The notes: generated from the letters alone by a model not told the origin. Positions 9,625 through 19,848 are shown, counted from the first letter of the stretch. The stretch is 64,000 nucleotides of DNA from JAJRRL01 sp047404195 (GCA_047404195.1 JBDOIU010000005.1:62001-126000); one strand, 5' to 3'. A program made the numbers and translations.

Positions 9625-10995
9625 TTATGCCATAAACCTTTTTGAAGCATGTATCTGCCGTTGCTTGCTTCCACGATACATGGCTTGTATGCGTGTTGCT
9701 GCTGCAGCCTCTTCTGTTGTTTTTGTTTGAGTTGCTACTGTATTTGCTGGATCTCCACCTTCGTTTTTTGTTTCTAGTGTTGGATTTGCTGGGACGCGAG
9801 CGTGATTTTCTTTGCGGATGTCTGTTATGATATCTGTTATTTTTTTTTCATTATTCTTTGAGCCGTCGAATTCATTTGCAATACGTGCTAACACGTCTGC
9901 TACATCACCACCAGGGATTGTTAATTTATTTTTTGCCATTTGTCCAGCCCAAATTTCAACCTCACTATTTGCATTTTTTTTAATTCTGAGACCACCTATC
10001 GGTGTTTGTATTGTTTTCGTTTGAGGGCCGATGAACTTTCCTAGGGTCTCTGTATTCATTTTGCTATCGCGTGCCAATGTCCAAAATAATAGATCGGTTC
10101 CATGTAGGTTCTTACTATCATCATATCTGCCATATCGATTATATTGTGGGTTATCATAACATAATTCGTATAACGCTTTCATGCTCAGCAGCATTGCGTG
10201 TAATGCCGTTTCTGTGAATCCGGCTTTGCCATCTGATGCATATGCTTGGTTGAATGTGTCGATTATTTCTTTTGATGCGCGTGTGCGTGTCGGGTGGAGT
10301 TTTAATAAATACCGTGGATTTCTCCTCCGGCCATTTGTTTCAAAAGCAATAGACATGCGTTCCCATTGTCCTTGATTATCCCGCACCCAGATTGGAAGCA
10401 TAAAGACGTAAAGCTTTCCATCTTTCACACCTTTCATGAATTCAGTAAACTCATCGAGATTTTCAGGCGTGTACGACATACATGCTGACCAGGGTAGTCG
10501 GCGTATCGCTGTGGTTGCTTTCTCTGCATACATTTTTTTTAGCACGTTATAAGCAACGCTTGCAAGAACCCAGAGCTTGAGTGACGGTAAGCCTTCGTTT
10601 CTAACTGCATGATACAGGGCAATGTGGGCGTCTCTAGTTTCTTTATTTGGAGCCACATCTTGATTGACGTGACTAAAGGGTTTGATTAAATCATTTCCCA
10701 TTAACTCCTTTACCAAACTGTCTAGCTCCCCCAATGTGATCCGATCATAAGTTGTCGCCATTTTTTTGAGTGTATTTAAGGTTGCATTGATTTGTGTGTT
10801 CATATTTGCACGTGCAATCCGGTATCCAGTAATAGTACCTTTTTTATTTGTAACTTTTTCTGCATTGGTGAGTATATTACGGAGTCCTGTATAGTTACTT
10901 TCGAACAGATTTAGTGCTTGATATGTATTCGGCTTGAGTGTGATGTGTCTTAAGCCACCAAGCATTGCTACTGCTTGATTTAGTATTGCTTTCAT
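9625..10995 (-). CDS. IQ-motif effector-like protein, N-terminal part ending at a suspect stop
   Basis: The gene starts at ATG 10995 with AGAGG 6 bases upstream and encodes 456 residues before TAA. I do not recognise the N-terminal 400 residues, which are mostly helical, contain no signal peptide and include a few aromatic-rich segments. The end carries a perfect calmodulin-type IQ motif, IQAMYRGSKQR, at residues 436-446. The block from LETKNEGG through HASK is a tandem duplicate of the sequence just after the stop. With the downstream part the gene would encode about 1264 residues and four IQ motifs. IQ motifs bind calmodulin in eukaryotes, and Legionella SidJ uses one to respond to host calmodulin. 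A host-directed role is inferred. Confidence 0.7.
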   Translation of the reverse strand: MKAILNQAVAMLGGLRHITLKPNTYQALNLFESNYTGLRNILTNAEKVTNKKGTITGYRIARANMNTQINATLNTLKKMATTYDRITLGELDSLVKELMGNDLIKPFSHVNQDVAPNKETRDAHIALYHAVRNEGLPSLKLWVLASVAYNVLKKMYAEKATTAIRRLPWSACMSYTPENLDEFTEFMKGVKDGKLYVFMLPIWVRDNQGQWERMSIAFETNGRRRNPRYLLKLHPTRTRASKEIIDTFNQAYASDGKAGFTETALHAMLLSMKALYELCYDNPQYNRYGRYDDSKNLHGTDLLFWTLARDSKMNTETLGKFIGPQTKTIQTPIGGLRIKKNANSEVEIWAGQMAKNKLTIPGGDVADVLARIANEFDGSKNNEKKITDIITDIRKENHARVPANPTLETKNEGGDPANTVATQTKTTEEAAAATRIQAMYRGSKQRQIHASKRFMA

Positions 10996-11240
10996 TTGAT
11001 ACCTCTTTCTCTGCTCTGTTGACCTTTTCCATGGCTATTTAACTTAAGTTACGCGGTTTATGTGCATAATCTATGAATAGCACACAATACTTAAGAAATG
11101 CTTATATAATGTTTCTTGCGTGTATTTATTGATGAAAGCACTATTTTATGGCTGCTAAGTGATTGATATCTTTTGTGCGCAGTTTGCTGTTATCTTAGAT
11201 ATACGAATTTTGCTGTTCAGGCAGTGGATCTTGAGTTAAA

Positions 11241-12278
11241 ATGATTTCTTTTTTCATTTGCGAGCCGTATCCAATGCAGCAGATTGATTATCGCCTTTGT
11301 TTGGCACCAATGATGGGGGTAACCCACCGATATTTCAGAACATTTGTTCGTCTACTGTGTCCGAGTGCGCATTTGTATTCTGAGATGGTGACTACCGGCG
11401 CATTGCTGCATGCGCAAGCTGATGTTCGTGATAAATTGTTGCGGCGTAGTTCTGTTGAGGGTGGTGTTGCCTTACAGTTAGGTGGAGCAGATATCAGTGA
11501 TTTGGCTCGTTGCGCTGCCATCGCTCAGGAAGCCGGTTTTTGTGAGGTTAATCTTAATGTTGGTTGTCCCAGCTCACGTGTACAGTCTGGCGAGTTTGGT
11601 GCTTGTCTGATGCGCCGGCCTGAGCATGTGGCCTCGGCTGTTGCGGCTATGCAGTCTGCATGTGATATACCAGTGACCGTTAAAACCCGTATTGGTGTCG
11701 ATGACATGGATACATACGAGCAGCTGAAGTATTTTGTGGCTTGCCTAGACGACGTCAACTGCAAAGTGGTCGCCATCCATGCGCGGAAAGCGTGGCTCAA
11801 GGGTTTGAATCCAAAGCAGAATCGCTGTGTGCCACCGTTGCGATATGAGGTGGTTGAGCAGATCAAGCGTGACTTTCCACAGCTGACAGTTATTTTGAAT
11901 GGTGGCATACGCTGTGCCGAGACAGCAATGCAGCAATATACTTCTGTAGATGGGTTGATGCTAGGGCGTGTCACCTATGAGCAGCCACTGCAGATGTATC
12001 TGCTATCGTGTTATTTGGACGGCGAGACGTTCTGTTTGCAGAGCATGATCAATCGCTTGCGATCTTACGTCGAGTATCTGGCGGAGGAGGCTATGTCGCA
12101 ACCATACCGCTGGTCACTGCTGATTGCTGGTCTGTTGGGTCTGACCAAAGGCGGTCATGGCGCTAAAGAAATGCGTCGACAGTTATGCGAGGCCGGATCA
12201 TTGAGCAGTAGTGATGCTCTGATGGTGGCAAATGCGGCTGTCGACTGGCTGGCCAATGCTGAGCATTGGCCGCAGTGA
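11241..12278 (+). CDS. dusA: tRNA-dihydrouridine synthase A
   Basis: DusA is an FMN-dependent enzyme that reduces uridine to dihydrouridine at positions 20/20a of tRNA. The protein has up to 345 residues. The FMN-barrel opening LAPMMGVTHRYFR matches the DusA APMMDWTDRH loop with substitutions, followed by LYSEMVTTGA. The catalytic cysteine lies in NVGCPSSRVQSGEFGACLM. The NPKQNR segment and NGGI phosphate-binding loop are also present. Starts at 11241 or 11274 are possible; neither has a strong ribosome binding site, and the second gives a more typical N-terminus. It is convergent with rpmE. Confidence 0.92.
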   Translation: MISFFICEPYPMQQIDYRLCLAPMMGVTHRYFRTFVRLLCPSAHLYSEMVTTGALLHAQADVRDKLLRRSSVEGGVALQLGGADISDLARCAAIAQEAGFCEVNLNVGCPSSRVQSGEFGACLMRRPEHVASAVAAMQSACDIPVTVKTRIGVDDMDTYEQLKYFVACLDDVNCKVVAIHARKAWLKGLNPKQNRCVPPLRYEVVEQIKRDFPQLTVILNGGIRCAETAMQQYTSVDGLMLGRVTYEQPLQMYLLSCYLDGETFCLQSMINRLRSYVEYLAEEAMSQPYRWSLLIAGLLGLTKGGHGAKEMRRQLCEAGSLSSSDALMVANAAVDWLANAEHWPQ

Positions 12279-12291
12279 TAACTGTATCTGA

Positions 12292-12513
12292 CTACTTCTT
12301 CTTGATAAGACTGAATTTTTTGTATCGATCTTGGAAGCTTTGCATACGTCCAGCAGTGTCCAGAGTCTTTTGCTTACCAGTGTAGAATGGATGACATTTT
12401 GAGCACACTTCAATGCTCAAGTCGTTCTTGAGAGTAGATCGTGTTTTAAATACATTACCACAGCTGCAGCTGACAGTAATTTCATGATATTCCGGATGAA
12501 TGTTTGCCTGCAT
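12292..12513 (-). CDS. rpmE: 50S ribosomal protein L31, zinc-binding form
   Basis: This large-subunit ribosomal protein has 73 residues. Cysteines at CSCGNVF and EVCSKCHPFYTGKQK form the Zn-binding set of the C+ type L31 (RpmE rather than the cysteine-free RpmE2). AGGAGG lies 5 bases before the ATG. The lysine-rich tail is typical. It is convergent with dusA, with 13 bases between stops. Confidence 0.96.
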   Translation of the reverse strand: MQANIHPEYHEITVSCSCGNVFKTRSTLKNDLSIEVCSKCHPFYTGKQKTLDTAGRMQSFQDRYKKFSLIKKK

Positions 12514-12731
12514 TGGGGCCTCCTAAGGATCTTGAGGGAGTTAAAATATCCCATCTTCAGCCTAAACGCAAGACATTTTGTGTTATTTTTCTCAGTTCCC
12601 ATTAAGATTTTGCTCTGACTTGCCTTTCTGCGCTTTTTGCGACCATCTTGGTGTTGCTGATGCATAAAAATTACATTAATATCGTCCCTTTACGCATAGC
12701 TCCGTACAGGACTAAGCGAAGAGGAGGGTGT

Positions 12732-13331
12732 TTGAGCTATCCAGTCATGCCACATGATCTATTCAACGAATGGTTTGCTATGGCGAGTAAAGTTGAACCA
12801 TACGATGCAACTGCCATGAGTTGCTCAACAATTGGTCTTGATGGTGCGCCTGATTGCCGAACAGTGCTCTTTAAGGGTTGGCTAGATCAGTCTGAGGGTG
12901 CCGCCCTGACTTTTTATACTAATTACGAGAGTGCTAAAGCACAGCAGCTCGCAAAAGATGCGCGCATTGCACTGACCTTTCATTGGCCCTCAATTGAAAA
13001 GCAGGTTCGGATCACCGGATCGGTCTCGCGCTTGACTGAGCAGCAGTCGGATGACTACTTTGCAAGCCGTCCACGGGCGAGCCAGATAGGTGCTTGGGCG
13101 TCTCAGCAAAGCAGGCCGCTGCAGAATTTCGAGACATTGCGGGAGCGGGTTGCGGCGCTGGAAGCAGAGTTCGAGTCGACTGAGGATATACCAAGGCCGC
13201 CACATTGGGGTGGATTTGGAGTTGCGCCAGCTACGTTTGAGTTCTGGTGTGCTGGGCCAGGGCGCGTCCATGAAAGAATGCTATACAAAGTATGTGACAG
13301 TAAATGGAAAATGACGCTGCTACAACCTTAA
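12732..13331 (+). CDS. pdxH: Pyridoxamine 5'-phosphate oxidase
   Basis: This FMN enzyme oxidises pyridoxine or pyridoxamine 5'-phosphate to pyridoxal 5'-phosphate. Family motifs are clear: RTVLFKGW, TFYTNYESAKAQQL, FHWPSIEKQVRITGSV, the SRPRASQIGAWASQQS block, and the C-terminal RPPHWGGFGVAPATFEFW with RVHERMLY. It ends in LLQP, where E. coli PdxH has RLAP. The frame is open from 12648, but TTG at 12732 has GAGGAGG 4 bases upstream and gives 199 residues, near the family length. ATG at 12747 is the alternative. Confidence 0.93.
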   Translation: MSYPVMPHDLFNEWFAMASKVEPYDATAMSCSTIGLDGAPDCRTVLFKGWLDQSEGAALTFYTNYESAKAQQLAKDARIALTFHWPSIEKQVRITGSVSRLTEQQSDDYFASRPRASQIGAWASQQSRPLQNFETLRERVAALEAEFESTEDIPRPPHWGGFGVAPATFEFWCAGPGRVHERMLYKVCDSKWKMTLLQP

Positions 13332-13418
13332 GGGAAGATTAATTGCTTGATTGCGCAGACCGACCCTAAGGGCTTGTGATATATTGTGTGTGTCCCATAG
13401 TCTGTGATGGAGTCTAGC

Positions 13419-15896
13419 GTGTCTAAGATAGCAGCACCTGAAAATGAAATTTTTGGTATCGATTCCCAGCGGTGGGACCTTCTGACTCGTCAGATGTCCG
13501 ACTGGTTGGGCAGGCAGTATGCTAGCCAGCAATTATTACATGTCTGCGGTGATTCAGCACGTGAACAGGTAGATGGCCGTGAAAATAAGCTGGGTTCCTT
13601 TCCTTTCGTGCCTGAGCCATTGTCAGAAAACATAGAAAAACTGATACTGGAGATTGAGCATGACTTGAACGAGGGAGGTGTTGCGGTTGAAAACCAGGGT
13701 GGTATATTGCAATTTTATTTCTGTCGATCCATTTATCTCGCTTTGTTGCATTCCAAGATCGACACTAATACCAGCATTTTTCAAAACCAGCAAAGTGAAT
13801 TTGATCTACAGAAAATGCAGGCAATTATCGTAAAGCCATTGACCGAAGCGTTGTCAAAAATCATGGTTAAAAAATCAGAGGATTGCGGTTATGCTCATTC
13901 TGGCGGAGGACTTGATATAGCAAATGCCAAAGTAAATCACTTTTCACAATGCTTATCGTGTGTTAAAAAGGAATCAGAAGCGGAAACCCCTCTGGAGCGA
14001 GTATATTCACGGCTTTCTGAACAAAAAGTTGGTTTAGGTATTTTATCGCCGCTATCGTTGTCACAAAAAGGTGATCTAAGTAGGGAGGCAAAGGCTTTAT
14101 CTGATGCCACTCAGGTTTCAACCCAAGAGGCTAGTTTTGCTATTATTGATGCTGCTGATCGTGCAAATAGCCCGCAGAATACTGGGCATGTTGCAGGCAA
14201 GTTTGTAGACCATTGGAATGAGAAGGAAGATTGGAGCGATCTAGAGTTGGCTTCTTTGGATGTAATCGGCCCAGCAGTGACGGACGCTATTTCACTCCTC
14301 AAGTACGACGATATTTGTCAAATTCTCGTGAATAAACAGAATGATCTTTTGTCTGCAGAAAATTTTCAAGGTATCTTGGCTTACTTGAGGAAAGCATTCG
14401 ATGTGACAGCACCAAATCACCAGCTGAAATTGTTGTTTGCCACAATAGAACTCGCTGCAAATCACGGTCAAGACTCCCATAAATCTGCGATCGCACAGAC
14501 ATTGGGTCAGATTGTTCACAAATCGCAGTTGATGAACAACAGTAACCCTTCCGGTGGTGCTCAAGACTATACTTTGTCTTATCTTATTGATGCTGTCTTT
14601 GTTGGTGATGTGGTTCAACATACCAAAGATGAGTTTTGGTCTTTTGTACAGACTTGTGCTGATGTCGCGCTTAGAAATGAAGATAAACAAGTATTAGAGT
14701 GCCGTAAAGAAAATCTCGCTTTTTTGTTGTGTCTTAAATCTGCTTGTCATAAACTAAGTTTTGATATTACTAGCGGGTATAATGCCATTGCTGATTTATT
14801 ATCGCTGTCAGACCTTCCAGCATCAAGCTTGACGGTGTCAACACAAAAAGCGATAAAATATTTCCTGTCTGAAGAGAGGATTTTATCTGCGCTTTCAGTG
14901 GTGCCAAACGGAGACGGTTTGAACCCGCCGGTAATTGCCTTCAATTGTCTTGAGACAGTTTCTAAGCTGACAAAGAATAATTTATGGTGTGATAAAATAC
15001 AGTCAATAATGTCACATAATAACGATGCAAGCAGGGCGCACTTTATTGGATGGTTACAACAAGAATCACAGGGCAAAGCTTATGCTGCTGAGGCCTACTT
15101 AGACGCTTTGTCTGTTTCTAGGCGATCAGCTGACGATATGCCGCTATTGATCAGACATGTCAGTAGTCAGTGGTTAAGCAGACGCCTATTGCAAGCAGAC
15201 GGCGAGTATACAACTATCTTTACGCACTGTGGTTGCAATAATATGCGCTCTTTAAAGCAGGTGTTTGTGGCTGCCTTGCAAAAATTAGGTGCTCCAACAG
15301 CTGGTCGCAAGCAGGAAAAGCTTGCTTTGTTAAATTCACTACAAATGTTTCTGCAAGAGCAGCCATTCTCAAGCACAGCTGGAAGTGATCTAGCTGCTCA
15401 GCCCATTGAAGATGCACAAGCCATGTGGGATGCCATTTGCAAAGATGCGGATTTACTGCAGAGCTTGAGTGAAGAGGGCAATAATAAAGCGCGAGATTCA
15501 GCAATCGATTTATGTGTTGGCTTAGTCTCTGCCTGCCCACAACAGCACGTCAGTCGCACATATACCGCTGTTGCACCAAATCCTGGCGAAGCGAATAGGC
15601 GGGATAATGATAAAAACATACTTGCGTTGAAGGCATATCTGCAACGCCCTTGGACTCAAGGCCAGGCAGACTCAACAACGTCCAAGACATTCATTGTCAA
15701 TTTGATGAAGCTTCCTCAAGTATACCAAACCTTAGTCAAAATCCCAGTGATCGAATTCTTAACATACATTTTCGTGCTCAAGCGTTTAATTGATAACTTT
15801 GCGCGTGAAAAAGCACGTGCGAAGGTGCAGCCTGCTGCGGACGAACGTCAAGTTGTGCCTCCTCTGAATACAGTAGCGGCAGTTGTTTCTTGCTAA
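13419..15896 (+). CDS. Unknown large protein, effector-like
   Basis: I do not recognise a family. The likely start is GTG at 13419 with GGAG 6 bases upstream, giving 825 residues; ATG at 13407 is an alternative. The sequence is largely alpha-helical with many serine, asparagine and glutamine residues. It has no N-terminal signal peptide. One moderately hydrophobic segment lies near the C-terminus (VYQTLVKIPVIEFLTYIFVLKRL), followed by a basic stretch and a proline/valine tail ending in cysteine. It stands alone between pdxH and the ankyrin gene, which fits an accessory gene delivered into a host. That role is inference from context only. Confidence 0.55.
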   Translation: MSKIAAPENEIFGIDSQRWDLLTRQMSDWLGRQYASQQLLHVCGDSAREQVDGRENKLGSFPFVPEPLSENIEKLILEIEHDLNEGGVAVENQGGILQFYFCRSIYLALLHSKIDTNTSIFQNQQSEFDLQKMQAIIVKPLTEALSKIMVKKSEDCGYAHSGGGLDIANAKVNHFSQCLSCVKKESEAETPLERVYSRLSEQKVGLGILSPLSLSQKGDLSREAKALSDATQVSTQEASFAIIDAADRANSPQNTGHVAGKFVDHWNEKEDWSDLELASLDVIGPAVTDAISLLKYDDICQILVNKQNDLLSAENFQGILAYLRKAFDVTAPNHQLKLLFATIELAANHGQDSHKSAIAQTLGQIVHKSQLMNNSNPSGGAQDYTLSYLIDAVFVGDVVQHTKDEFWSFVQTCADVALRNEDKQVLECRKENLAFLLCLKSACHKLSFDITSGYNAIADLLSLSDLPASSLTVSTQKAIKYFLSEERILSALSVVPNGDGLNPPVIAFNCLETVSKLTKNNLWCDKIQSIMSHNNDASRAHFIGWLQQESQGKAYAAEAYLDALSVSRRSADDMPLLIRHVSSQWLSRRLLQADGEYTTIFTHCGCNNMRSLKQVFVAALQKLGAPTAGRKQEKLALLNSLQMFLQEQPFSSTAGSDLAAQPIEDAQAMWDAICKDADLLQSLSEEGNNKARDSAIDLCVGLVSACPQQHVSRTYTAVAPNPGEANRRDNDKNILALKAYLQRPWTQGQADSTTSKTFIVNLMKLPQVYQTLVKIPVIEFLTYIFVLKRLIDNFAREKARAKVQPAADERQVVPPLNTVAAVVSC

Positions 15897-16270
15897 AGGG
15901 TATTTTGATACCTATTAGTAAAGTTAGATGGCTACTTTGTATGATTAGGGCTGCTCAATAGAACATGCTCAGTTTTTTCTGCGCTGAGTCATTGTGTTTG
16001 GTATTGCTTGGTGCCATATCCTATCGAGCATCATGCAATTTGCTGTTGCGAAGTGCTGCTAGATCATCGTCTGTGCGTTTGTAGCACCGGCTTTGTTTGT
16101 TGTCTACTATGCAGTTATTCAATAAAGCTTTGATATATCAACCCTCTAGGCCCTACCAGCTCAGCTCTCTAACTGCTTGTTCTGCGATTGATTTTATATT
16201 ACCATATTTTTTACATTTAAACGGAATATGAGTCTTTTATTGCTAAGATATACATTATGAAGAGGTATTT
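15897..16270. other. Intergenic spacer, no gene seen
   Basis: This is a 374-bp A/T-rich spacer. A small hairpin, GGTAT-TTTG-ATACC, directly follows the upstream stop but has no T-run, so it is not a convincing terminator. AGAGG at about 16261-16265 is the ribosome binding site of the next gene. Confidence 0.5.
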
Positions 16271-16513
16271 ATGAAAAGAAAGATGGTTGTAGAGAGTCTG
16301 TCGGCTGATGTTCAAAGATCAAGGCCTACACCGTTCCATTTTATTATGACGAATAATCGCTTGGTTGTGCGGTTGTCTAATGATAAGTATCATGAATTAA
16401 TACAACTTTTTCAGAACAACATGCCTAAGTGGTTTAGTGGATGGTCTGAGACTATCAGATCTTTTGATTCAATTACAGTGAGTGCTGATGACTATCATAA
16501 AGTCTCTCAGTAG
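16271..16513 (+). pseudogene. Ankyrin effector-like gene, first fragment (ends at in-frame TAG)
   Basis: The fragment starts at ATG 16271 with AGAGG about 6 bases upstream and runs 80 codons to TAG at 16511-16513. The same frame stays open beyond the stop, so this is the N-terminus of a larger gene (16271-19225, about 984 codons). The sequence is unrecognised; it begins with a basic stretch and contains PFHFIMTNNRLVVRLSNDKY. CAG (Gln) is one transition away from the TAG, so a recent nonsense mutation is the simplest explanation. Confidence 0.6.
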
Positions 16514-18145
16514 CGCTCAGACTTTACCAGTATTGAATGGAGTGATCTTCAAGTATTTCTACAGCAATATAATTTACATTCTGCAGCCAAACTCATATCA
16601 AGAATTGAAAAATTAACAGTAAAAGTGTTTGAAAATAACTCTGCATTACAGACAGCATTCACTTATCAGCAAGCTGGTGTATCAGCTTTCACATCAGTTG
16701 ATACTTGTGATGTCATTCTGTCTTATGATTTTAAGAAGATGTCAGATTTGTATAGTAGCACAGTAGAATGGCTACTCGAGTGGGCTCGTATGCTCGTGTC
16801 TGCTAGTAGGCATATCAAACAGTTCGGGTTTTGTATTGATAGGTGTAAAGCAGATGGTGTGAGTGACATTACTTTTTCGTCATTAAAAAAACACATACAA
16901 CAATCGCTTTCAACTCTTGGTGGTGAGTACAAGTATAGCAGTGTTTTGAATGATCAGGTCAGAGAGATGTTCGCAAAAATATTTGGATATTTTGATGCAC
17001 TAAAATTACAGCTACAGAGAAAGCAGTTTAATTTTGGTCTCATAAGCAGTGATCAGCCAAGCAGCGCTAGTATGTTTAAAGAAATCGATACATTAGCTCA
17101 GTCCTATCATGATTGTGACAATCCGTTACCTCATGAGAGTGTTTCTCGGCCCGTCGGTATTAATCGATTACGTTATGATGAGCCTCGATTACATGTGTCG
17201 ATGCAAAGTAATACCAAAACAAGTTGTGATCCTAGTCCTTGGTTTGCAAGCGCCGATGATTCCGCATCAAGTGCAGGGTTAGTCGAGTATTTCACTTTGG
17301 AAGAAGATGGTATTGACTTGCAGCCACCCAAGTCGGGCAAGTCGCCTAAGAATGAATTGATAACAGGGTTAGGTTGCTTTGTATCAAGTTGGTCAGGATT
17401 GGTAGGAGTTCCAGATAGTTCACGACCAGAAGGATTTATACCCTTTCCCACAGAACAGAGACCGTATATATTTTGGATTTTAAAAAATGGCGCTTTGAAA
17501 CAATCACTAAACCTTGCGCATGCGCTACATGATAGGTCAGACTTTACACTGATTAAGGATGCTATATCTTCTGGTGCTGAGATAAACCCCAATACGTATA
17601 AAGGTCATCATGCACAGCACTATTTATTAAATCCCGTTCCATATGCGAGTGACGATGTAAGGTATTTGCTGCGTGCTGGTGTTATTAATGTCAACAAAGT
17701 TTATGGCGCTGACACACTTTTGTCTGTTGCAATCGAGCGTAATGCTACATTGCATGTCCAGATGCTGCTTCAGGAGAAGGCTGACCTGAATATGATTGTT
17801 AAATTTATGACGCCTTTACAAATGGCCATGTGGAAGCCACAAGCAGTGGGGTTAAACCTCATTCGGTCCCTGATCAAGCACAAGGCAAATGTTAACTGTA
17901 AAGATTTTGATGGTTGCACATTATTGCACAAGGCTGTTCTTGATAAAAAGTATTCAATTGCATTGTACTTGGTTGGATCAGGAGCTGATCATACAATCAA
18001 GGAAAATCGTGGTAAGACTTTAGATGATCGCTTGTCTGGTCGATTTAGGCAGCACCCAGCTTTGGATCTAATATATGCTGCTGGCGTGAATCGTGACACC
18101 ATCCTTTCTGAGACGATACTGCGGGATGTTAAAGTTTTAGTTTAA
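16514..18145 (+). pseudogene. Ankyrin effector-like gene, middle fragment
   Basis: This fragment is in frame with the previous one. The first possible internal start is GTG at 16625, without a convincing ribosome binding site, which leaves 506 residues. The N-terminal part is helical and unrecognised. From about nt 17500 the sequence shows ankyrin-type repeats: LIKDAISSGAEINPNTYKG, LLRAGVINVNKVYGADTLLSVAIER, LLQEKADLNMIVKFMTPLQMA, SLIKHKANVNCKDFDGCTLLHKAV and YLVGSGADHTIKEN. Ankyrin repeats mediate protein binding and are common in effectors of intracellular bacteria. The fragment ends at TAA 18143-18145 inside another repeat (VLV-stop-KGASVNALKYGHKTPLEFAA). Confidence 0.68.
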
Positions 18146-19225
18146 AAGGGAGCTAGTGTTAATGCTCTGAAATACGGGCACAAAACGCCATTAGAATTTG
18201 CTGCTATTCACAACTGTACTGAAGTTTTTGATTATCTTGCCAGTAAAGTGACGAATATTTGTTTTCTAGGTTCAGCTTTATATGCAGCTGCTCAACATGG
18301 TCGAATATCTATGGTAAGGTGCATGAGTGATAAAAAATTTAGTTTGAGTGCTGTAAATCGTGCTATTGCAGTAGCACACAGGAAATGTAGAATAATAGCT
18401 GCTGATCAATGGCGTGAAATAACACGTATTCTATTTAATATTCGTTATCAATCAATTCGAAGAGATATGCTGAATTTAATTAGCAAAGATATTGGCTTTA
18501 ATTGTCTGGAGCACGAAAATACGACTTTTTTAGATATTGTCGCTAAAAGAAAAGACTTAGAGTGTTTCAAAAATATTGCTAGCAATGTGACGAATATTGA
18601 TTTTGTGGGGCTGGCATTACGTGCGGCTGTTCGTCATGGCAACGCATCAATGATTGAATGTCTTGTGAATAAAGTAATCAGTCAGGAGGATCATACTGAG
18701 GCACTTACCATGGCAAAGAAAAAAGTCTCCGATGCTTTGGCAAAGGAAAAAGTGTCCAAAGCCCTTAGTTTGCGGACAGACGTTACGGTACTGTTTACAC
18801 GTCCGTCGGATAAAGGAAGGTGGCTTGACATTCTTAAAATTCTGAATAGCTTTACCAATGTGCAGATTGATATTATTGAATGTACTACAGTTTCGCCTGA
18901 AAGAGCAGTTGGGAGAATCTTCGAGCAAGCTAGCAAGGGTGGAGCGATTATTGATTTAACAGTTGAAAACCCTGTGATTGTCCCCACTGTGGGATTGCGA
19001 CCTGTTAAGACTGAGAAAGGATTGCCTCAAGATGCGTGCTCGTCCGCTGCAGCTCAAACAGGTCACGTTGGAAATGCTGCTAGTACGGGCAATGATCCTG
19101 CTGCCATCCCCAAGGCTGGTCCATTCGGCAGTTTTTTTCCTAGTAGTGGTGTGCCACCTTTGACGAGTACACCGACAAGTCCAGATTGTCGAGAGATGAG
19201 CAGCGCATTGATTGATTTATCTTAA
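18146..19225 (+). pseudogene. Ankyrin effector-like gene, last fragment
   Basis: This continues the ankyrin array in the same frame after TAA at 18143. The repeat interrupted by the stop resumes as KGASVNALKYGHKTPLEFAA, followed by ALYAAAQHGRISMVRC and ALRAAVRHGNASMIECLV. The last 100 residues are low-complexity, rich in alanine, proline and serine, ending ALIDLS. The first start codon after the stop that opens a long product is GTG at 18248, without a clear ribosome binding site. If all three fragments were read as one, the product would have about 984 residues. Confidence 0.65.
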
Positions 19226-19281
19226 ATCCATTGGGCGCTGATTATGCACCCAGCATGTCACAATCAGCATTATCTGGAGTG

Positions 19282-19848
19282 TTAGGCTTTAAGTAAGGAT
19301 AAAAATTCATGCCTGGTTCTATGATCAGATCGCATGAGTCCATGCTGTACTGAAGTTGTCATGCTGGGATTCTGTTTGTTAACGCCACGCATCATCATGC
19401 AAAAGTGCTTTGCTTCAATGATCACGCCGACACCTTTTGCGCCGGTAACCTCTTCGATGGCGTGTGCGATTTGGCTGGTCAAATTTTCTTGCGTTTGTAG
19501 ACGGCGTGCAAACATATCAACAATTCGAGGTATTTTGGAGAGCCCAATGATTTTACCATTAGGGATATATGCTACGTGGGCCTTGCCGTGAAATGGCAGC
19601 AAGTGATGTTCACAGAGAGAGTAGCACTCAATATTCTTGACGATCACTAGGTCATCCACATCGGACTCAAATAATGCACCATTAACAAGGTCTTGTAGGT
19701 TTTCAGTATAACCGCTGGTTAAATGTTGAAATGATCTCGCTGCACGCATAGGGGTCTTAACGAGGCCCTCACGTGTCGTGTCTTCTCCGATCTGGGTCAG
19801 CAGCTCATTGTATAGCGCTGTCATCTCATTGTTATGTTTGTCACACAT
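19282..19848 (-). CDS. folE: GTP cyclohydrolase I
   Basis: FolE is a zinc enzyme that converts GTP to 7,8-dihydroneopterin triphosphate, the first step toward folate (and queuosine). It has 188 residues, a length typical of the compact FolE form. Zn ligands Cys79 and His82 (YSLCEHHLLPF) and Cys150 (HFCMMMRGV) have the same spacing as E. coli Cys110, His113 and Cys181. The substrate loop SKIPRIVDMFARRLQTQE and the C-terminal MRSDHRTRHEFL are conserved. It is transcribed against the ankyrin gene and stands alone. Confidence 0.96.
   Translation of the reverse strand: MCDKHNNEMTALYNELLTQIGEDTTREGLVKTPMRAARSFQHLTSGYTENLQDLVNGALFESDVDDLVIVKNIECYSLCEHHLLPFHGKAHVAYIPNGKIIGLSKIPRIVDMFARRLQTQENLTSQIAHAIEEVTGAKGVGVIIEAKHFCMMMRGVNKQNPSMTTSVQHGLMRSDHRTRHEFLSLLKA

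Noticed and set aside
9625..18145. A ciliate-like genetic code (TAA/TAG read as Gln), since all interior stops are one step from Gln codons
   Set aside because: Core genes in the window end with TAA and TAG normally, and the interrupted genes use CAA and CAG for Gln throughout. Only one or two stops per gene do not fit a reassigned code.
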